A DNA stretch of 64,000 bases from Streptomyces durmitorensis (GTDB lineage: Bacteria; Actinomycetota; Actinomycetes; Streptomycetales; Streptomycetaceae), in the NCBI RefSeq assembly GCF_023498005.1, contig NZ_CP097289.1, positions 5,270,001 to 5,334,000 on the forward strand. The letters run 5' to 3'. This document shows positions 1-8,993 of the stretch, one piece after another. The notes beneath the pieces are model-generated. The model saw only the letters and a list, made by a program, of their open reading frames with translations, had not been told where the DNA came from and searched no databases. A program made the position numbers and the translations under genes. The first letter of the stretch is position 1; every line of letters starts with the position of its first letter.

Positions 1-1
1 C

Positions 2-3000
2 GCCGAGGAGGACCTCGCCCTCGGCGGCTACCGGGACCGGCTGATCGTCGAGCTCGCCCAGAACGCCGCCGACGCCGCGGCCCGCGCCGGTGCCCCGGGA
101 CGCCTTGCCCTCACCCTCCGGGACGGAGTGCTCGCCGCCGCCAACAACGGCACCCCCCTCGACGCCACCGGCGTCGAGTCCCTCTCCACCCTGCGCGCCT
201 CCGCCAAGCGCGAGGAGCAGAACAACGGCGCCGTCGGGCGGTTCGGCGTCGGCTTCGCCGCCGTGCTCGCCGTCTCCGACGAGCCCGCCCTCGTCGGACG
301 TACCGGCGGCGTCCGCTGGTCCCTGAGCGAGGCCCGTGAACTCGCCGCCGACACGGCCCGGTTCAGCCCGGGGCTCGGGGACGAGGTCCGCAGGCGTGAC
401 GGGCACGTGCCGCTGCTGCGGCTGCCCTTCGCCGCCGAGGGGAGCGCCCCGGACGGGTACGACACCGTCGTCATCCTGCCCCTGCGCGACGCCGCTGCCG
501 AAGATCTCGTCGTGCGGCTGCTCGACGGCATCGATGACGCTCTCCTCCTTGCCCTTCCCGGGCTCGAAGAAGTCGTCGTCCAGGTCGGGGACCAGGCTCC
601 CCGCACCCTTCGCCGCACCGCCGAGCCCGGCTACGTGGACGTCTTCGACAGCCGTGACGATGTCGGTGATGGTGACGGTGGCACTCGCTGGCGCATCGTC
701 AGCAGGCAAGGCTCCCTGGAGCCGGACCTCCTCGCCGACCGGCCCGTCGAAGAGCGGCTGCGGCCCCACTGGTCCGTCACCTGGGCCGTGCCCACCGACC
801 GCGAAGGCGCCCCGAAGCCGCCCCGCAGCGCCCCCGTCCTGCACGCGCCGACCCCCAGCGACGAGCCGCTCGGGGTGCCCGCCCTGCTCATCGCCTCGTT
901 CCCGCTCGACACCACCCGGCGGCACGCGGCGCCCGGACCCCTCACCGACTTCCTCGTGCAGCGCGCCGCCGACGCGTACGCCGAACTCCTCGCCGACTGG
1001 CGGCCCGTCGGGGAAGGCATCATCAGCCTCGTCCCCGGCCCGCTCGGCAAGAGCGAGCTCGACGGCGCGCTGCGCCAGGCCATCCTGGACCGGCTGCCCC
1101 GCACGGCTTTCCTGCCTCCCGCGGTGGAGGCCGTCCCGCAACAGGACCCCGACGTACCCGAGTGGGAGGTCCCCGTCGCGCTGCGGCCGCGTGACGCGGA
1201 GGTCGTGGAGGGCGCGGGCGCCGACACCGTACGCGTGCTCGCCGATGTGCTGCCGAGCCTGCTCCCGGCGGGACTTGAGCGGCGGGCCGAGCTGCGCACC
1301 CTCGGTGTCGCCCGCGTCGCGCTGACCGAGGCGATCGACCGCCTCGCGGGTCTGGAGCGGGAGCCGGGCTGGTGGCGGCGGCTCTACGACACCCTCGCCG
1401 GCGTCGACCCCGACCGCCTGACCGGGCTTCCCGTCCCGCTCGCCGACGGGCGCACGACCATCGGGCCCCGCCAGGTCCTCCTGCCCGTCACCGGCGACGA
1501 CAGCGACCCCGCCGCCCTCGTCCGGCTCGGCCTGAAGGTCGCGCACCCCGACGCCGTGCATCCCCTCCTGGAGAAGCTCGGCGCCCTGCCCGCCACGCCC
1601 CGCGCCGTCCTGACGACTCCTCAGGTCCGCGCCGCCGTCGCCGCGTCACTCGACGACGACACGTGGGACGAGGACGCCGTGGACGCCGAGGAGCTGGCGG
1701 ACATCGTGCTCTCGCTCGTCCGCGACGCGAACCTCGCGCCCGGCGACGAGCCCTGGCTCGGCGCGCTCGCCCTCCCTGACGACGAGGACGGCGACCTCGC
1801 TCCCGCCGGGGAACTCGTCTTCCCCGGCAGCCCGTTCGCCCAGATCATGAGCGAGGACGAACTCGCCACGGTGGACGCCGATCTCGCCGAGCGCTGGGGC
1901 GAGCAGCCGCTGGCCGCGTGCGGTGTGCTCGCCACGTTCGCGCTGGTCCGCGCCACGGACATCGTGCTCGACCCGGACGAACTGGAGCCGCGCGACGGCG
2001 ACTTCGCCGAGCCCGACGACGCCGGTCTGCTCGACGCGGTCGACGTGTGGTGCGAGGACGTGCTCGACCGGCTTCCGGAGACGCCCGTGCCGCCGGTCGC
2101 GACCGAGATCATCGCCGTACGGGACCTGGATCTGGTCGACGAGGACTGCTGGCCGCAGGCCCTGGCGATGCTCTCGCGCCCGCCGCTGCGGGACGCGCTG
2201 ACGCAGCCGCTGCGGATCCTGCTGCCGGACGGCACGACGGAGACCGTCCGCTCGTACACGGCGTGGTGGCTGCGCGGCAATCCCGTCCTCGGCGGCCGGC
2301 GTCCCGCCGGTCTTCGGGCCTCGGGCAGTGACCCGCTGCTCGAAGGTCTCTACGACGCTGCCGACGCCTCCGGGTTCGACGACGAGCAGGTGCTGCGCGC
2401 ACTCGGTGTCCGCACGTCGGTCGCCGCCCTCCTGGAGGAGCCCGGCGGCGCCGCCGAACTGCTCGACCGGCTCGCGGACCCGGAGAGGACCGTTTCGGCG
2501 GCCCAACTGCACGCGCTGTACGGCGCCCTGGCCGATCTGGACCCGGAGCAGGTGACGCTGCCGGACGAGGTGCGGGCCGTCGTGGACGGCGAGGTCGTGG
2601 TCGTCGACGTGGCGGACGCGGTCGTCGCCGACGCCCCCGACCTGCTCCCGCTGACCGAGGGCGTGGCCCTGCTGCCCGTGGCGCCCCGCAAGGCGCGTGA
2701 CCTGGCCGAGCTGTTCCAGGTGCGCAGGCTGAGCGAGACGGCGGCCGTGGAGCCCGCGGGGGAGGGGGCCGAGCATCCGGTGCCGGACTCGGTGCGGATC
2801 CTGCTCGGGGCGGCCACCCCGGAGACGTACATCGAGCACGAGGAACTCATCGCGGGCGGCGTCGAGCTCGACTGGCGCCGGACGCCGGACGGCACGATTC
2901 ACGCCGCCACGCTGGAGGGTGTCGCCGCCGGGCTCGCCTGGGCTGCGGGCCAGTGGCCGCGCCGCTTCGAGGTCGCGGCGCTCCTGGAGGATCCCTCGCG

Positions 3001-3037
3001 TACGGACGAGCTGGAGCGGGACCGCTGGTTCGACTGA
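2..3037 (+). CDS. Sacsin N-terminal-like GHKL ATPase (5' truncated by window edge)
   Basis: The frame is open from base 2 with no start in view, so the true N-terminus lies upstream; 1,011 codons are visible. The first residues carry a GHKL (Hsp90/histidine kinase/MutL) ATP-binding signature: ELAQNAADAA matches the N-box with its Mg-coordinating Asn, and about 30 residues later AANNGTPLDATGVESL matches the G1 box in the sacsin/Hsp90 style, with Asn in place of the usual Asp. GRFGVGFAAVLAVSD then gives the glycine-rich lid. This order is typical of the actinobacterial sacsin-like family of about 1,000 residues. The remainder is acidic and Leu/Ala-rich without motifs I recognise. The cellular role is not known; a chaperone-like function is family inference only. 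It is probably monocistronic here, because the next gene lies 313 bases on. Confidence 0.8.
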   Translation, partial: AEEDLALGGYRDRLIVELAQNAADAAARAGAPGRLALTLRDGVLAAANNGTPLDATGVESLSTLRASAKREEQNNGAVGRFGVGFAAVLAVSDEPALVGRTGGVRWSLSEARELAADTARFSPGLGDEVRRRDGHVPLLRLPFAAEGSAPDGYDTVVILPLRDAAAEDLVVRLLDGIDDALLLALPGLEEVVVQVGDQAPRTLRRTAEPGYVDVFDSRDDVGDGDGGTRWRIVSRQGSLEPDLLADRPVEERLRPHWSVTWAVPTDREGAPKPPRSAPVLHAPTPSDEPLGVPALLIASFPLDTTRRHAAPGPLTDFLVQRAADAYAELLADWRPVGEGIISLVPGPLGKSELDGALRQAILDRLPRTAFLPPAVEAVPQQDPDVPEWEVPVALRPRDAEVVEGAGADTVRVLADVLPSLLPAGLERRAELRTLGVARVALTEAIDRLAGLEREPGWWRRLYDTLAGVDPDRLTGLPVPLADGRTTIGPRQVLLPVTGDDSDPAALVRLGLKVAHPDAVHPLLEKLGALPATPRAVLTTPQVRAAVAASLDDDTWDEDAVDAEELADIVLSLVRDANLAPGDEPWLGALALPDDEDGDLAPAGELVFPGSPFAQIMSEDELATVDADLAERWGEQPLAACGVLATFALVRATDIVLDPDELEPRDGDFAEPDDAGLLDAVDVWCEDVLDRLPETPVPPVATEIIAVRDLDLVDEDCWPQALAMLSRPPLRDALTQPLRILLPDGTTETVRSYTAWWLRGNPVLGGRRPAGLRASGSDPLLEGLYDAADASGFDDEQVLRALGVRTSVAALLEEPGGAAELLDRLADPERTVSAAQLHALYGALADLDPEQVTLPDEVRAVVDGEVVVVDVADAVVADAPDLLPLTEGVALLPVAPRKARDLAELFQVRRLSETAAVEPAGEGAEHPVPDSVRILLGAATPETYIEHEELIAGGVELDWRRTPDGTIHAATLEGVAAGLAWAAGQWPRRFEVAALLEDPSRTDELERDRWFD

Positions 3038-3041
3038 CCCG

Positions 3042-3093
3042 TCTGCGGGCTCGCGGGGGCTGACCGCGCAGTTCCCCGCGCCCCTTTCGGGGC
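3042..3093. repeat. Dispersed intergenic repeat, family 1, copy 1
   Basis: This copy contains GCGCAGTTCCCCGCGCCCCT followed by a short GGGGC hairpin arm. Near-identical sequence recurs at about 3136-3178, in reverse orientation at about 22184-22218, and at about 61405-61456. All copies sit between genes just after a stop codon, or just before a start codon in the last case. The CCCC-N-GGGG dyad could act as a weak terminator. Confidence 0.7.
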
Positions 3094-3135
3094 CCGGGCC
3101 TGCTGATTGGTTGGCTCCTGGGTGCGGCTGTGTCG

Positions 3136-3178
3136 TGGCTGGTTGCGCAGTTCCCCGCGCCTCCTTCGGGGTCCGGGC
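3136..3178. repeat. Dispersed intergenic repeat, family 1, copy 2
   Basis: This second copy sits 80 bases from copy 1 in the same orientation and carries the same GCGCAGTTCCCCGCGC core with a TCCTTCGGGG hairpin. It also shares GTCGTGGCTGGT with the inverted copy at 22184-22218. The rest of the 3038-3350 intergenic stretch holds an AT-richer part (3195-3300) that presumably contains the promoter of the downstream secreted-protein gene. I see no gene there. Confidence 0.65.
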
Positions 3179-3350
3179 CGTTGGGGTGGAATCCTGTCCT
3201 CCAGAACCCGGTCACACAATCTTCACTTCCCGTACAACCACAAGTCCCGTTCGCGGGTCTGATCTTCCGAGTCAACAGACTCCTAGATCACTGGGCTCCG
3301 CGTGACAACCCCCATACACCGCGGCGCCCCCTTCCCACCTGGGGAAACAC

Positions 3351-4184
3351 ATGCGCATCCGTGCCACCGTGGCCGCACTGACCGGCACCCTGGCTCTGTC
3401 CGCTCTCGTCGTCCCGGCCGCCCAGGCCGCCGACGAGCCGAACGTCCCGAAGTTCGCGCCCTTCGCCGCCAACGCGCCCGTCGACGAGGTCGTCGGCGAC
3501 ACGAAGATCACGAAGGTCGCCGTCAACGGTGGCAAGAACATCGTGGTCGGCACCACCGAGAAGAAGAAGTTCACCGTCGCCATCACGGCGACCGACCCCG
3601 AGGGCATCTACGACGCCGATGCCCTCCTGTGGCACGGCTCGGACATCGAGAGCGACATCGACGGCCTGCTCCTCTCCGATGAGGCCGGGGCCACCTGCAA
3701 GGTCGTCAACGCGACCACCTCCACCTGCACGGTCAACGTCACGGTCGACCCGAAGCTCGACCTCTACAGCAACATCCTGGCCGGCAAGTGGAAGGTGTCG
3801 GCGAACGCGATCGGCAACGACGGCGACTACGTCATCAAGGACACGGTCGGCTACGCCAGCATCCAGCGCAACGCCCGCCTCACCACCAACGCCTCCCCCG
3901 AGCCGGTGAAGAAGGGCAAGACCCTCACGGTCACCGGCGCCCTGACCCGCGCCAACTGGGAGACCTCGAAGTACGCGGGCTACACCAGCCAGTCCGTGAA
4001 GCTCCAGTACAAGAAGAAGGGCGCGACCTCCTACACCACCCTCAAGACGATCACGTCCGGCTCCAGCGGCGCGCTGAAGACGACCGTGACCGCCTCCGCG
4101 GACGGTTACTACCGCTACGTCTTCGCCGGTACGTCCACGACCCCGGCCGTCACGTCGACCGCCGACTTCGTGGACGTCAACTAG
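3351..4184 (+). CDS. Secreted protein of unknown function
   Basis: The 277-residue protein begins with a clear Sec signal peptide: MRIR, a hydrophobic stretch, then a VPAAQA-A cleavage site near residue 27. The mature part is rich in Thr, Val, Asp and Lys. It shows two beta-rich segments: an N-terminal region with a Cys pair (around the ATCKVV and STCTVNV segments) that could form a disulfide, and a C-terminal Ig-like repeat region (KKGKTLTVTGALTRANW, then SVKLQYKKKG and YYRYVFAGT). The C-terminal part resembles the beta-sandwich modules common in Streptomyces exoproteins. No catalytic motif is seen. A role at the cell surface or outside the cell is inferred from the signal peptide only. The start is the first ATG, after a GGGGAAAC purine tract. 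Confidence 0.8.
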   Translation: MRIRATVAALTGTLALSALVVPAAQAADEPNVPKFAPFAANAPVDEVVGDTKITKVAVNGGKNIVVGTTEKKKFTVAITATDPEGIYDADALLWHGSDIESDIDGLLLSDEAGATCKVVNATTSTCTVNVTVDPKLDLYSNILAGKWKVSANAIGNDGDYVIKDTVGYASIQRNARLTTNASPEPVKKGKTLTVTGALTRANWETSKYAGYTSQSVKLQYKKKGATSYTTLKTITSGSSGALKTTVTASADGYYRYVFAGTSTTPAVTSTADFVDVN

Positions 4185-4190
4185 TACCGG

Positions 4191-6593
4191 CTACGCCGGA
4201 AAGCGGCGGCCGACCCAGCGGAAGATGACCTCGATGACCAGTGAGGCCACCGCCGCGATCGCGACCGCCGCCCACGGCATCGTCGTGCCGACCAGCTTCA
4301 GCTGGAAGAAGTCCTGAAGCCACGGCACGGTGAGCACCAGCAGGAAGCCGAGACCCATCGTTCCGATCAGCCCGATCCGCCACCACGTGTAGGGGCGGGC
4401 GATGATCGCGAGCACCCACATGGCGATCAGAAACAGCGCAAGGGTGGCCGCGCTGGTCTCGGCTTCCCGTGCTCCCGCGCCCGCGTAGTGGTGGCGCGCC
4501 AGGAGGTACGTACAGAAGGTGGCGACGCCCGCGACGACACCGCCCGGGATCGCGTACCGCATGACCCTTCGTACGAAGTGGGGCTTGGCCCGCTCCTTGT
4601 TGGGCGCGAGGGCGAGGAAGAAGGCCGGGACGCCGATCGTCAGGGTCGACAGGAGCGTCAAGTGGCGCGGCAGGAACAGGTACTCCACCTGCGAGCAGAC
4701 CACGAGCAGTGCGATGACGACCGAGTAGACGGTCTTCACCAGGAACAGCGTCGCCACGCGCGTGATGTTGCCGATGACCCGGCGGCCCTCCGCGACCACC
4801 GAGGGCAGCGTCGCGAAGCTGTTGTTCAGGAGCACGATCTGGGCGACCGCCCGTGTCGCCTCCGAGCCCGAGCCCATCGAGACGCCGATGTCGGCGTCCT
4901 TCAGGGCGAGCACGTCGTTCACGCCGTCGCCCGTCATCGCGACCGTGTGGCCGCGTGACTGGAGGGCGCCCACCATGTCGCGCTTCTGCTGCGGGGTGAC
5001 GCGCCCGAAGACGGAGTTGGCGTCCAGGGCCTCGGCCATCTCGCCCTGTTCCGTGGGCAGTCTGCGGGCGTCCACGGTGTTCTGAGCGCCCGGCAGGCCC
5101 AGCTTCCCCGCGACCGCGCTCACCGAGACCGCGTTGTCGCCGGAGATGACCTTGGCGCTGACGTCCTGCTCCTCGAAGTACCGCAGGGTGTCCGCGGCGT
5201 CGGGGCGAAGCCGCTGCTCCAGGACGACCAGGGCGGTGGCGCGGGCTCCGGCGGCCACGTCCGGGTCGTCCAGTTCACCGGCGGCGCGGGCCAGGAGCAG
5301 CACGCGCAGGCCCTGCTGGTTGAGGTCCTCGATCTCGGCGAGGGACGGGTCGCCGTCGGGCAGCAGCACATCGGGGGCGCCGAGCAGCCACGTCGAGCTG
5401 TTGCCGTCGCCCTCGCTGAAGGAGGCGCCGCTGTACTTGCGGGCCGAGGAGAAGGGCAGCGACTCCGTGCAGCGCCACTCCTCGCTGTCGGGGTAGGCGT
5501 CGATGATCGCCTGGAGCGACGCGTTCGGCCGCGGGTCGGACTCGCCGAGGGCGCCGAGGACCCTGCGTACGTACGTCTCGTCCGTGCCGTTCAGCGGACG
5601 CAGCTCGGTGACGTCCATGCCGCCCTCGGTGAGGGTGCCGGTCTTGTCGAGGCAGACCGTGTCGACGCGGGCGAGGCCCTCGATCGCGGGGAGCTCCTGG
5701 ACCAGGCACTGCTGGCGGCCCAGACGGATCACGCCGATCGCGAAGGCGACCGAGGTGAGGAGCACGAGCCCCTCCGGGATCATGGGGACGATCCCGCCGA
5801 CGGTGTAGGCGATGGACTCCTTGAAGTTGTCGTCCTTGACGACGAGCTGGCTGATGATGAGGCCGATCGAGGTCGGGATCATCAGCCACGTCACGTACTT
5901 GAGGATCGTGGAGATGCCGCTGCGCAGCTCGGAGTGGACGAGCGTGAAGCGGCTCGCCTCCTCGGCGAGCTGCGCCGCGTACGCCTCGCGGCCGACCTTC
6001 GTGGCGGTGAAGGCGCCGCCGCCCGCGACCACGAACGAGCCCGACATCATCCTGTCGCCGGGCTTCTTGATGACGGGGTCGGCCTCACCGGTCAGGAGCG
6101 ACTCGTCGACCTCCAGGCTGTCGGTCTCGACCGCCTCGCCGTCGACGACGATCTTGTCGCCGGGCCCCAGCTCCACCAGGTCGCCGAGGACGATCTCGGA
6201 GGTGGAGATCTCCGCTGCCACTCCGTCGCGCCGCACGGTGGGCTTGGCCTCGCCGATGACCGCGAGTCCGTCCAGGGTCTTCTTGGCGCGCAGCTCCTGG
6301 ATGATGCCGATGCCCGTGTTGGCGATGATCACGAAGCCGAAGAGGCTGTCCTGGATCGGCGCGACGAAGAGCATGATCACCCAGAGCACGCCGATGATCG
6401 CGTTGAAACGGGTGAAGACGTTCGCCCGGACGATCTCGGTGGTGGACCGTGAACTGCGGATGGGTACGTCGTTGACCTCGCCGCGTGCGACCCGCTCGGC
6501 GACCTCGGCGGCACTCAGCCCCGTCGCGCGTCCGGTGGGTGGCGCCACCGGGTGGACCGGGTCGAGCTCGGCGCCCGCGTCGATATGCGTCAT
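4191..6593 (-). CDS. P-type cation-transporting ATPase, CtpE-like
   Basis: The 800-residue protein has the complete P-type ATPase set. The TGE actuator motif is at residues 168-170, a membrane PMIPEGL segment at 270-276, and the phosphorylated aspartate lies in DKTGTLTEGG at 316-325. A hinge TGDGVNDVLALKDADIG follows. About ten hydrophobic segments are present, two before the actuator domain and a C-terminal group. The PxIPEGL form of the ion-binding helix lacks the CPC of heavy-metal pumps. It fits the mycobacterial CtpE group, which is linked to calcium uptake and is about 800 residues long. Substrate assignment as Ca2+ is therefore inference. The gene ends 7 bases from the convergent secreted-protein gene and appears to be a single-gene unit. 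Confidence 0.88.
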   Translation of the reverse strand: MTHIDAGAELDPVHPVAPPTGRATGLSAAEVAERVARGEVNDVPIRSSRSTTEIVRANVFTRFNAIIGVLWVIMLFVAPIQDSLFGFVIIANTGIGIIQELRAKKTLDGLAVIGEAKPTVRRDGVAAEISTSEIVLGDLVELGPGDKIVVDGEAVETDSLEVDESLLTGEADPVIKKPGDRMMSGSFVVAGGGAFTATKVGREAYAAQLAEEASRFTLVHSELRSGISTILKYVTWLMIPTSIGLIISQLVVKDDNFKESIAYTVGGIVPMIPEGLVLLTSVAFAIGVIRLGRQQCLVQELPAIEGLARVDTVCLDKTGTLTEGGMDVTELRPLNGTDETYVRRVLGALGESDPRPNASLQAIIDAYPDSEEWRCTESLPFSSARKYSGASFSEGDGNSSTWLLGAPDVLLPDGDPSLAEIEDLNQQGLRVLLLARAAGELDDPDVAAGARATALVVLEQRLRPDAADTLRYFEEQDVSAKVISGDNAVSVSAVAGKLGLPGAQNTVDARRLPTEQGEMAEALDANSVFGRVTPQQKRDMVGALQSRGHTVAMTGDGVNDVLALKDADIGVSMGSGSEATRAVAQIVLLNNSFATLPSVVAEGRRVIGNITRVATLFLVKTVYSVVIALLVVCSQVEYLFLPRHLTLLSTLTIGVPAFFLALAPNKERAKPHFVRRVMRYAIPGGVVAGVATFCTYLLARHHYAGAGAREAETSAATLALFLIAMWVLAIIARPYTWWRIGLIGTMGLGFLLVLTVPWLQDFFQLKLVGTTMPWAAVAIAAVASLVIEVIFRWVGRRFPA

Positions 6594-6707
6594 GGCATCG
6601 ACGGTACGGGCGGGATGGGGGGTTCACCCCTTGAGTGGCCCAAAGATCCGACCACGGTAGGACACGGACCGTCCCGTGGTCGTACCGGAGGCTTACCGCG
6701 GCAGGTG

Positions 6708-6977
6708 CTACTCGGAGGCGGCCGCGGCCTTGCTCTGCGCGTCCCGCTTGATCGCGGCGTCGCGGCCCCGCACGTACCAGATGCCGATCAGGCCGAGGCC
6801 GGCTCCGGCGAGGCAGGTCCACACCCACCAGGTGGCGTCGCGGTCGTCGAACCAGCCGTAGAACGGCAGCTGCACCAGGAAGAGGACGAACCAGAGGATC
6901 GTGCCGCCCGTGATGGTGGCGACGACGGGGCCCTCCAGGGGCTCCGGCGCGTCGTGCTTTGGGGTCCACTTCTCCAT
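6708..6977 (-). CDS. DUF2530 small membrane protein
   Basis: The 89-residue protein has two transmembrane helices: TGGTILWFVLFLVQLPFY, and a second at WWVWTCLAGAGLGLIGIWYV. They are linked by the charged loop FDDRDAT, and the tail is basic (RGRDAAIKRDAQ). This matches the DUF2530 family of Actinobacteria, whose function is unknown. An in-frame GTG two codons upstream (6983) is an alternative start; neither has a good ribosome binding site. It is transcribed away from the adjacent NCS2 permease gene, a neighbour it often has in the genus as far as I remember. Confidence 0.78.
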   Translation of the reverse strand: MEKWTPKHDAPEPLEGPVVATITGGTILWFVLFLVQLPFYGWFDDRDATWWVWTCLAGAGLGLIGIWYVRGRDAAIKRDAQSKAAAASE

Positions 6978-7108
6978 GCGCACAGCTTACGAGTACGCGG
7001 GGCGGGGTCCCGCGGGGGCTTGTACGGCCAGGCGCCACAAGGGTCTACGCGCGGAGATAGCGAATTCCCTCTCATGTATTCATACTGAAACGGCTCGTTA
7101 ATGGCTGG

Positions 7109-7126
7109 TTGTTTTCGTAAGAACAA
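7109..7126. promoter_or_regulatory. AT-rich dyad upstream of the NCS2 permease
   Basis: The sequence TTGTTTTCGTAAGAACAA forms an imperfect inverted repeat in an unusually AT-rich 100-bp stretch (about 7040-7170) between the divergent DUF2530 and permease genes. It lies about 65 bases before the permease ATG. It is a candidate operator or part of the promoter. No purine-riboswitch signature was recognised. Confidence 0.35.
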
Positions 7127-7188
7127 ACAAATCGATCAACACTCGCCACTTAACGATCTTCCCCTTCTCTGAGTCCACGAGGTCCCGC

Positions 7189-8631
7189 ATGCCTTCCTCG
7201 GCCACAGCCCCGGTCGACGCCAAACCGCCGACGCCCCCGCAGGGCGGCATCGACGGTTTCTTCAAGATCACAGAGCGGGGTTCGACCCTCGTCCGAGAGG
7301 TCCGCGGCGGCTTCGCCACCTTCTTCGCGATGGCCTACATCATCGTGCTGAACCCGATCATCCTGGGCAGCGCGAAGGACATGTACGGGCACCAGCTCGA
7401 CAACGGCCAGCTGGTGACCGCGACCGCCCTGGTCGCCGCCTTCACCACGCTGCTCATGGGCGTCATCGGCAACGTCCCGATCGCCCTCGCCGCCGGTCTC
7501 GGCGTGAACACCGTGGTCGCCCTCCAGCTCGCGCCGCGCATGTCGTGGCCCGACGCGATGGGCATGGTCGTCCTCGCGGGCTTCGTCGTGATGCTGCTCG
7601 TGGCGACCGGCCTGCGGGAGCGCGTGATGAACGCCGTGCCGCTGAGCCTGCGCAAGGGCATCGCGATCGGCATCGGCCTCTTCATCATGCTGATCGGCCT
7701 CGTCGACTCCGGCTTCGTCTCGCGCATCCCGGACGCCGCGCACACCACGGTGCCGCTCCAGCTGGGCGGCGACGGACACCTCAACGGCTGGCCCGTCCTC
7801 GTCTTCGTCCTCGGTGCGCTGCTCACGCTCTGCCTGCTCGTGCGCAAGGTGCCCGGCGCGATCCTCATCAGCATCGTCGTCATGACGATCGTCGCGATGG
7901 TCATCAACGCGGTCGCGACGGTGCCCTCCTGGGGCCTGACGACGCCCGAGTGGCCCGGCAATCCGGTCGCGACACCGGACTTCGGCCTCGTCGGTCAGGT
8001 CAGCCTGTTCGGCGGCTTCGACAAGGTCGGCCTCCTCACCGGCATCCTCTTCGTCTTCACCGTGCTCCTGTCGTGCTTCTTCGACGCCATGGGCACGATC
8101 ATGGGCATCGGCGACGAGGCCAAGCTGACCGACGCGAGCGGCAACATGCCCGGCATGAACAAGGTCCTGTTCGTCGACGGCATCGCGGTCGCCGCCGGCG
8201 GCGCCTCGTCCTCGTCGGCCACCACCTGCTTCGTGGAGTCCACGGCGGGCGTCGGCGAAGGCGCCCGTACGGGCTTCGCCAACATCGTCACCGGCGGTCT
8301 CTTCGCCGTGGCGCTGTTCCTCACGCCCATCGCGACGATGGTCCCGTCCCAGGCGGCCACGCCCGCGCTGCTCGCGGTCGGCTTCCTGATCCTGTCCGGT
8401 TCGATCACCCAGATCGACTGGACCGACTTCACCGTCGCGATCCCGGCGTTCCTGACGATGCTGATGATGCCGTTCACGTACTCGATCACGAACGGCATCG
8501 GCATCGGCTTCATCAGCTTCACCGTGCTGCGCCTCGCCGCGGGCCGCGGCCGAGAGGTGCCGGCCGCGATGTACGTCGTGGCGGCCGTCTTCGGCTTCTA
8601 CTACCTGATGCCGGCGCTGGGTCTCACGTAA
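7189..8631 (+). CDS. NCS2-family purine permease (guanine/hypoxanthine type)
   Basis: The 480-residue inner-membrane protein has about twelve hydrophobic segments. Family landmarks are the N-terminal VRGGFATFFAMAYIIVLNP, GLGVNTVVAL, and the conserved acidic motif near FDAMGTIMGIGDEAKL, followed by GGASSSSATTCFVESTAGVGEGARTG split around SSS/TT. These match the AzgA/PbuG/GhxP branch of NCS2 (COG2252), which carries guanine, hypoxanthine or adenine with protons, rather than the UraA/UapA branch. The start ATG follows GAGG at a spacing of 7. The gene stands alone behind an AT-rich promoter region. Confidence 0.88.
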   Translation: MPSSATAPVDAKPPTPPQGGIDGFFKITERGSTLVREVRGGFATFFAMAYIIVLNPIILGSAKDMYGHQLDNGQLVTATALVAAFTTLLMGVIGNVPIALAAGLGVNTVVALQLAPRMSWPDAMGMVVLAGFVVMLLVATGLRERVMNAVPLSLRKGIAIGIGLFIMLIGLVDSGFVSRIPDAAHTTVPLQLGGDGHLNGWPVLVFVLGALLTLCLLVRKVPGAILISIVVMTIVAMVINAVATVPSWGLTTPEWPGNPVATPDFGLVGQVSLFGGFDKVGLLTGILFVFTVLLSCFFDAMGTIMGIGDEAKLTDASGNMPGMNKVLFVDGIAVAAGGASSSSATTCFVESTAGVGEGARTGFANIVTGGLFAVALFLTPIATMVPSQAATPALLAVGFLILSGSITQIDWTDFTVAIPAFLTMLMMPFTYSITNGIGIGFISFTVLRLAAGRGREVPAAMYVVAAVFGFYYLMPALGLT

Positions 8632-8667
8632 CCCTCCGGTCCTGCGTGCGTACATACGGGGCGGCCG

Positions 8668-8850
8668 TCAGGCCGCCCCGTAGAATTTTTCCGTCTCCTC
8701 GACGGCGCTCTGGAAGCGCTCGTCGAAGTCGTCCCTGATGAGCGTCCCGACCACGTAGTCCTGGACGCTCATTCCCCGTTTGGCGGCGTGCTGCCGGAGC
8801 CGGTCCAGGAGCTCCCCGTCTATTCGCAGGCTGAGCACTGTCGATCCCAT
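8668..8850 (-). CDS. Ribbon-helix-helix (CopG-like) small protein
   Basis: The 60-residue protein opens with a beta strand STVLSLRID, then GELLDRLRQHAAKRGMS and VQDYVVGTLIRDDF. This is the beta-helix-helix pattern of the MetJ/Arc/CopG fold, in which alternate residues of the strand read the DNA major groove. The C-terminal tail DERFQSAVEETEKFYGAA is short and acidic, as in many antitoxins. No toxin gene is adjacent: flanking genes are the NCS2 permease and the divergent MarR gene. It may be a solitary regulator or an orphan antitoxin. Confidence 0.72.
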   Translation of the reverse strand: MGSTVLSLRIDGELLDRLRQHAAKRGMSVQDYVVGTLIRDDFDERFQSAVEETEKFYGAA

Positions 8851-8965
8851 GCGTGCCAGGGTCCCTGCCGCTCGGCGGCCCGCGTCTCACTTTCCGAAGC
8901 CACCTCACTCATATGGGTGACGAAAGGGTTCTGTGGCGCGGGATGAGGGAATCGAGTGGTCTTTA

Positions 8966-8989
8966 GTTAGAGTAATGAGTTACTCTAAC
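8966..8989. promoter_or_regulatory. Perfect inverted repeat, predicted MarR operator
   Basis: GTTAGAGTAA and TTACTCTAAC are perfect 10-bp arms around TGAG. The repeat ends 4 bases before the ATG of the MarR gene, so a bound repressor would block transcription start or translation of marR and its MFS partner. This is the classic autoregulatory layout of MarR loci. Confidence 0.8.
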
Positions 8990-8993
8990 GAAC

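Noticed and set aside
7040..7188. Possible purine riboswitch before the NCS2 permease
   Set aside because: The AT-rich leader lacks the conserved core and paired loops of known purine riboswitches. Only a dyad was reported.
8668..8850. Toxin-antitoxin module at the ribbon-helix-helix gene
   Set aside because: No toxin-sized partner frame lies on the same strand next to it. The flanking genes are a permease and a MarR regulator.
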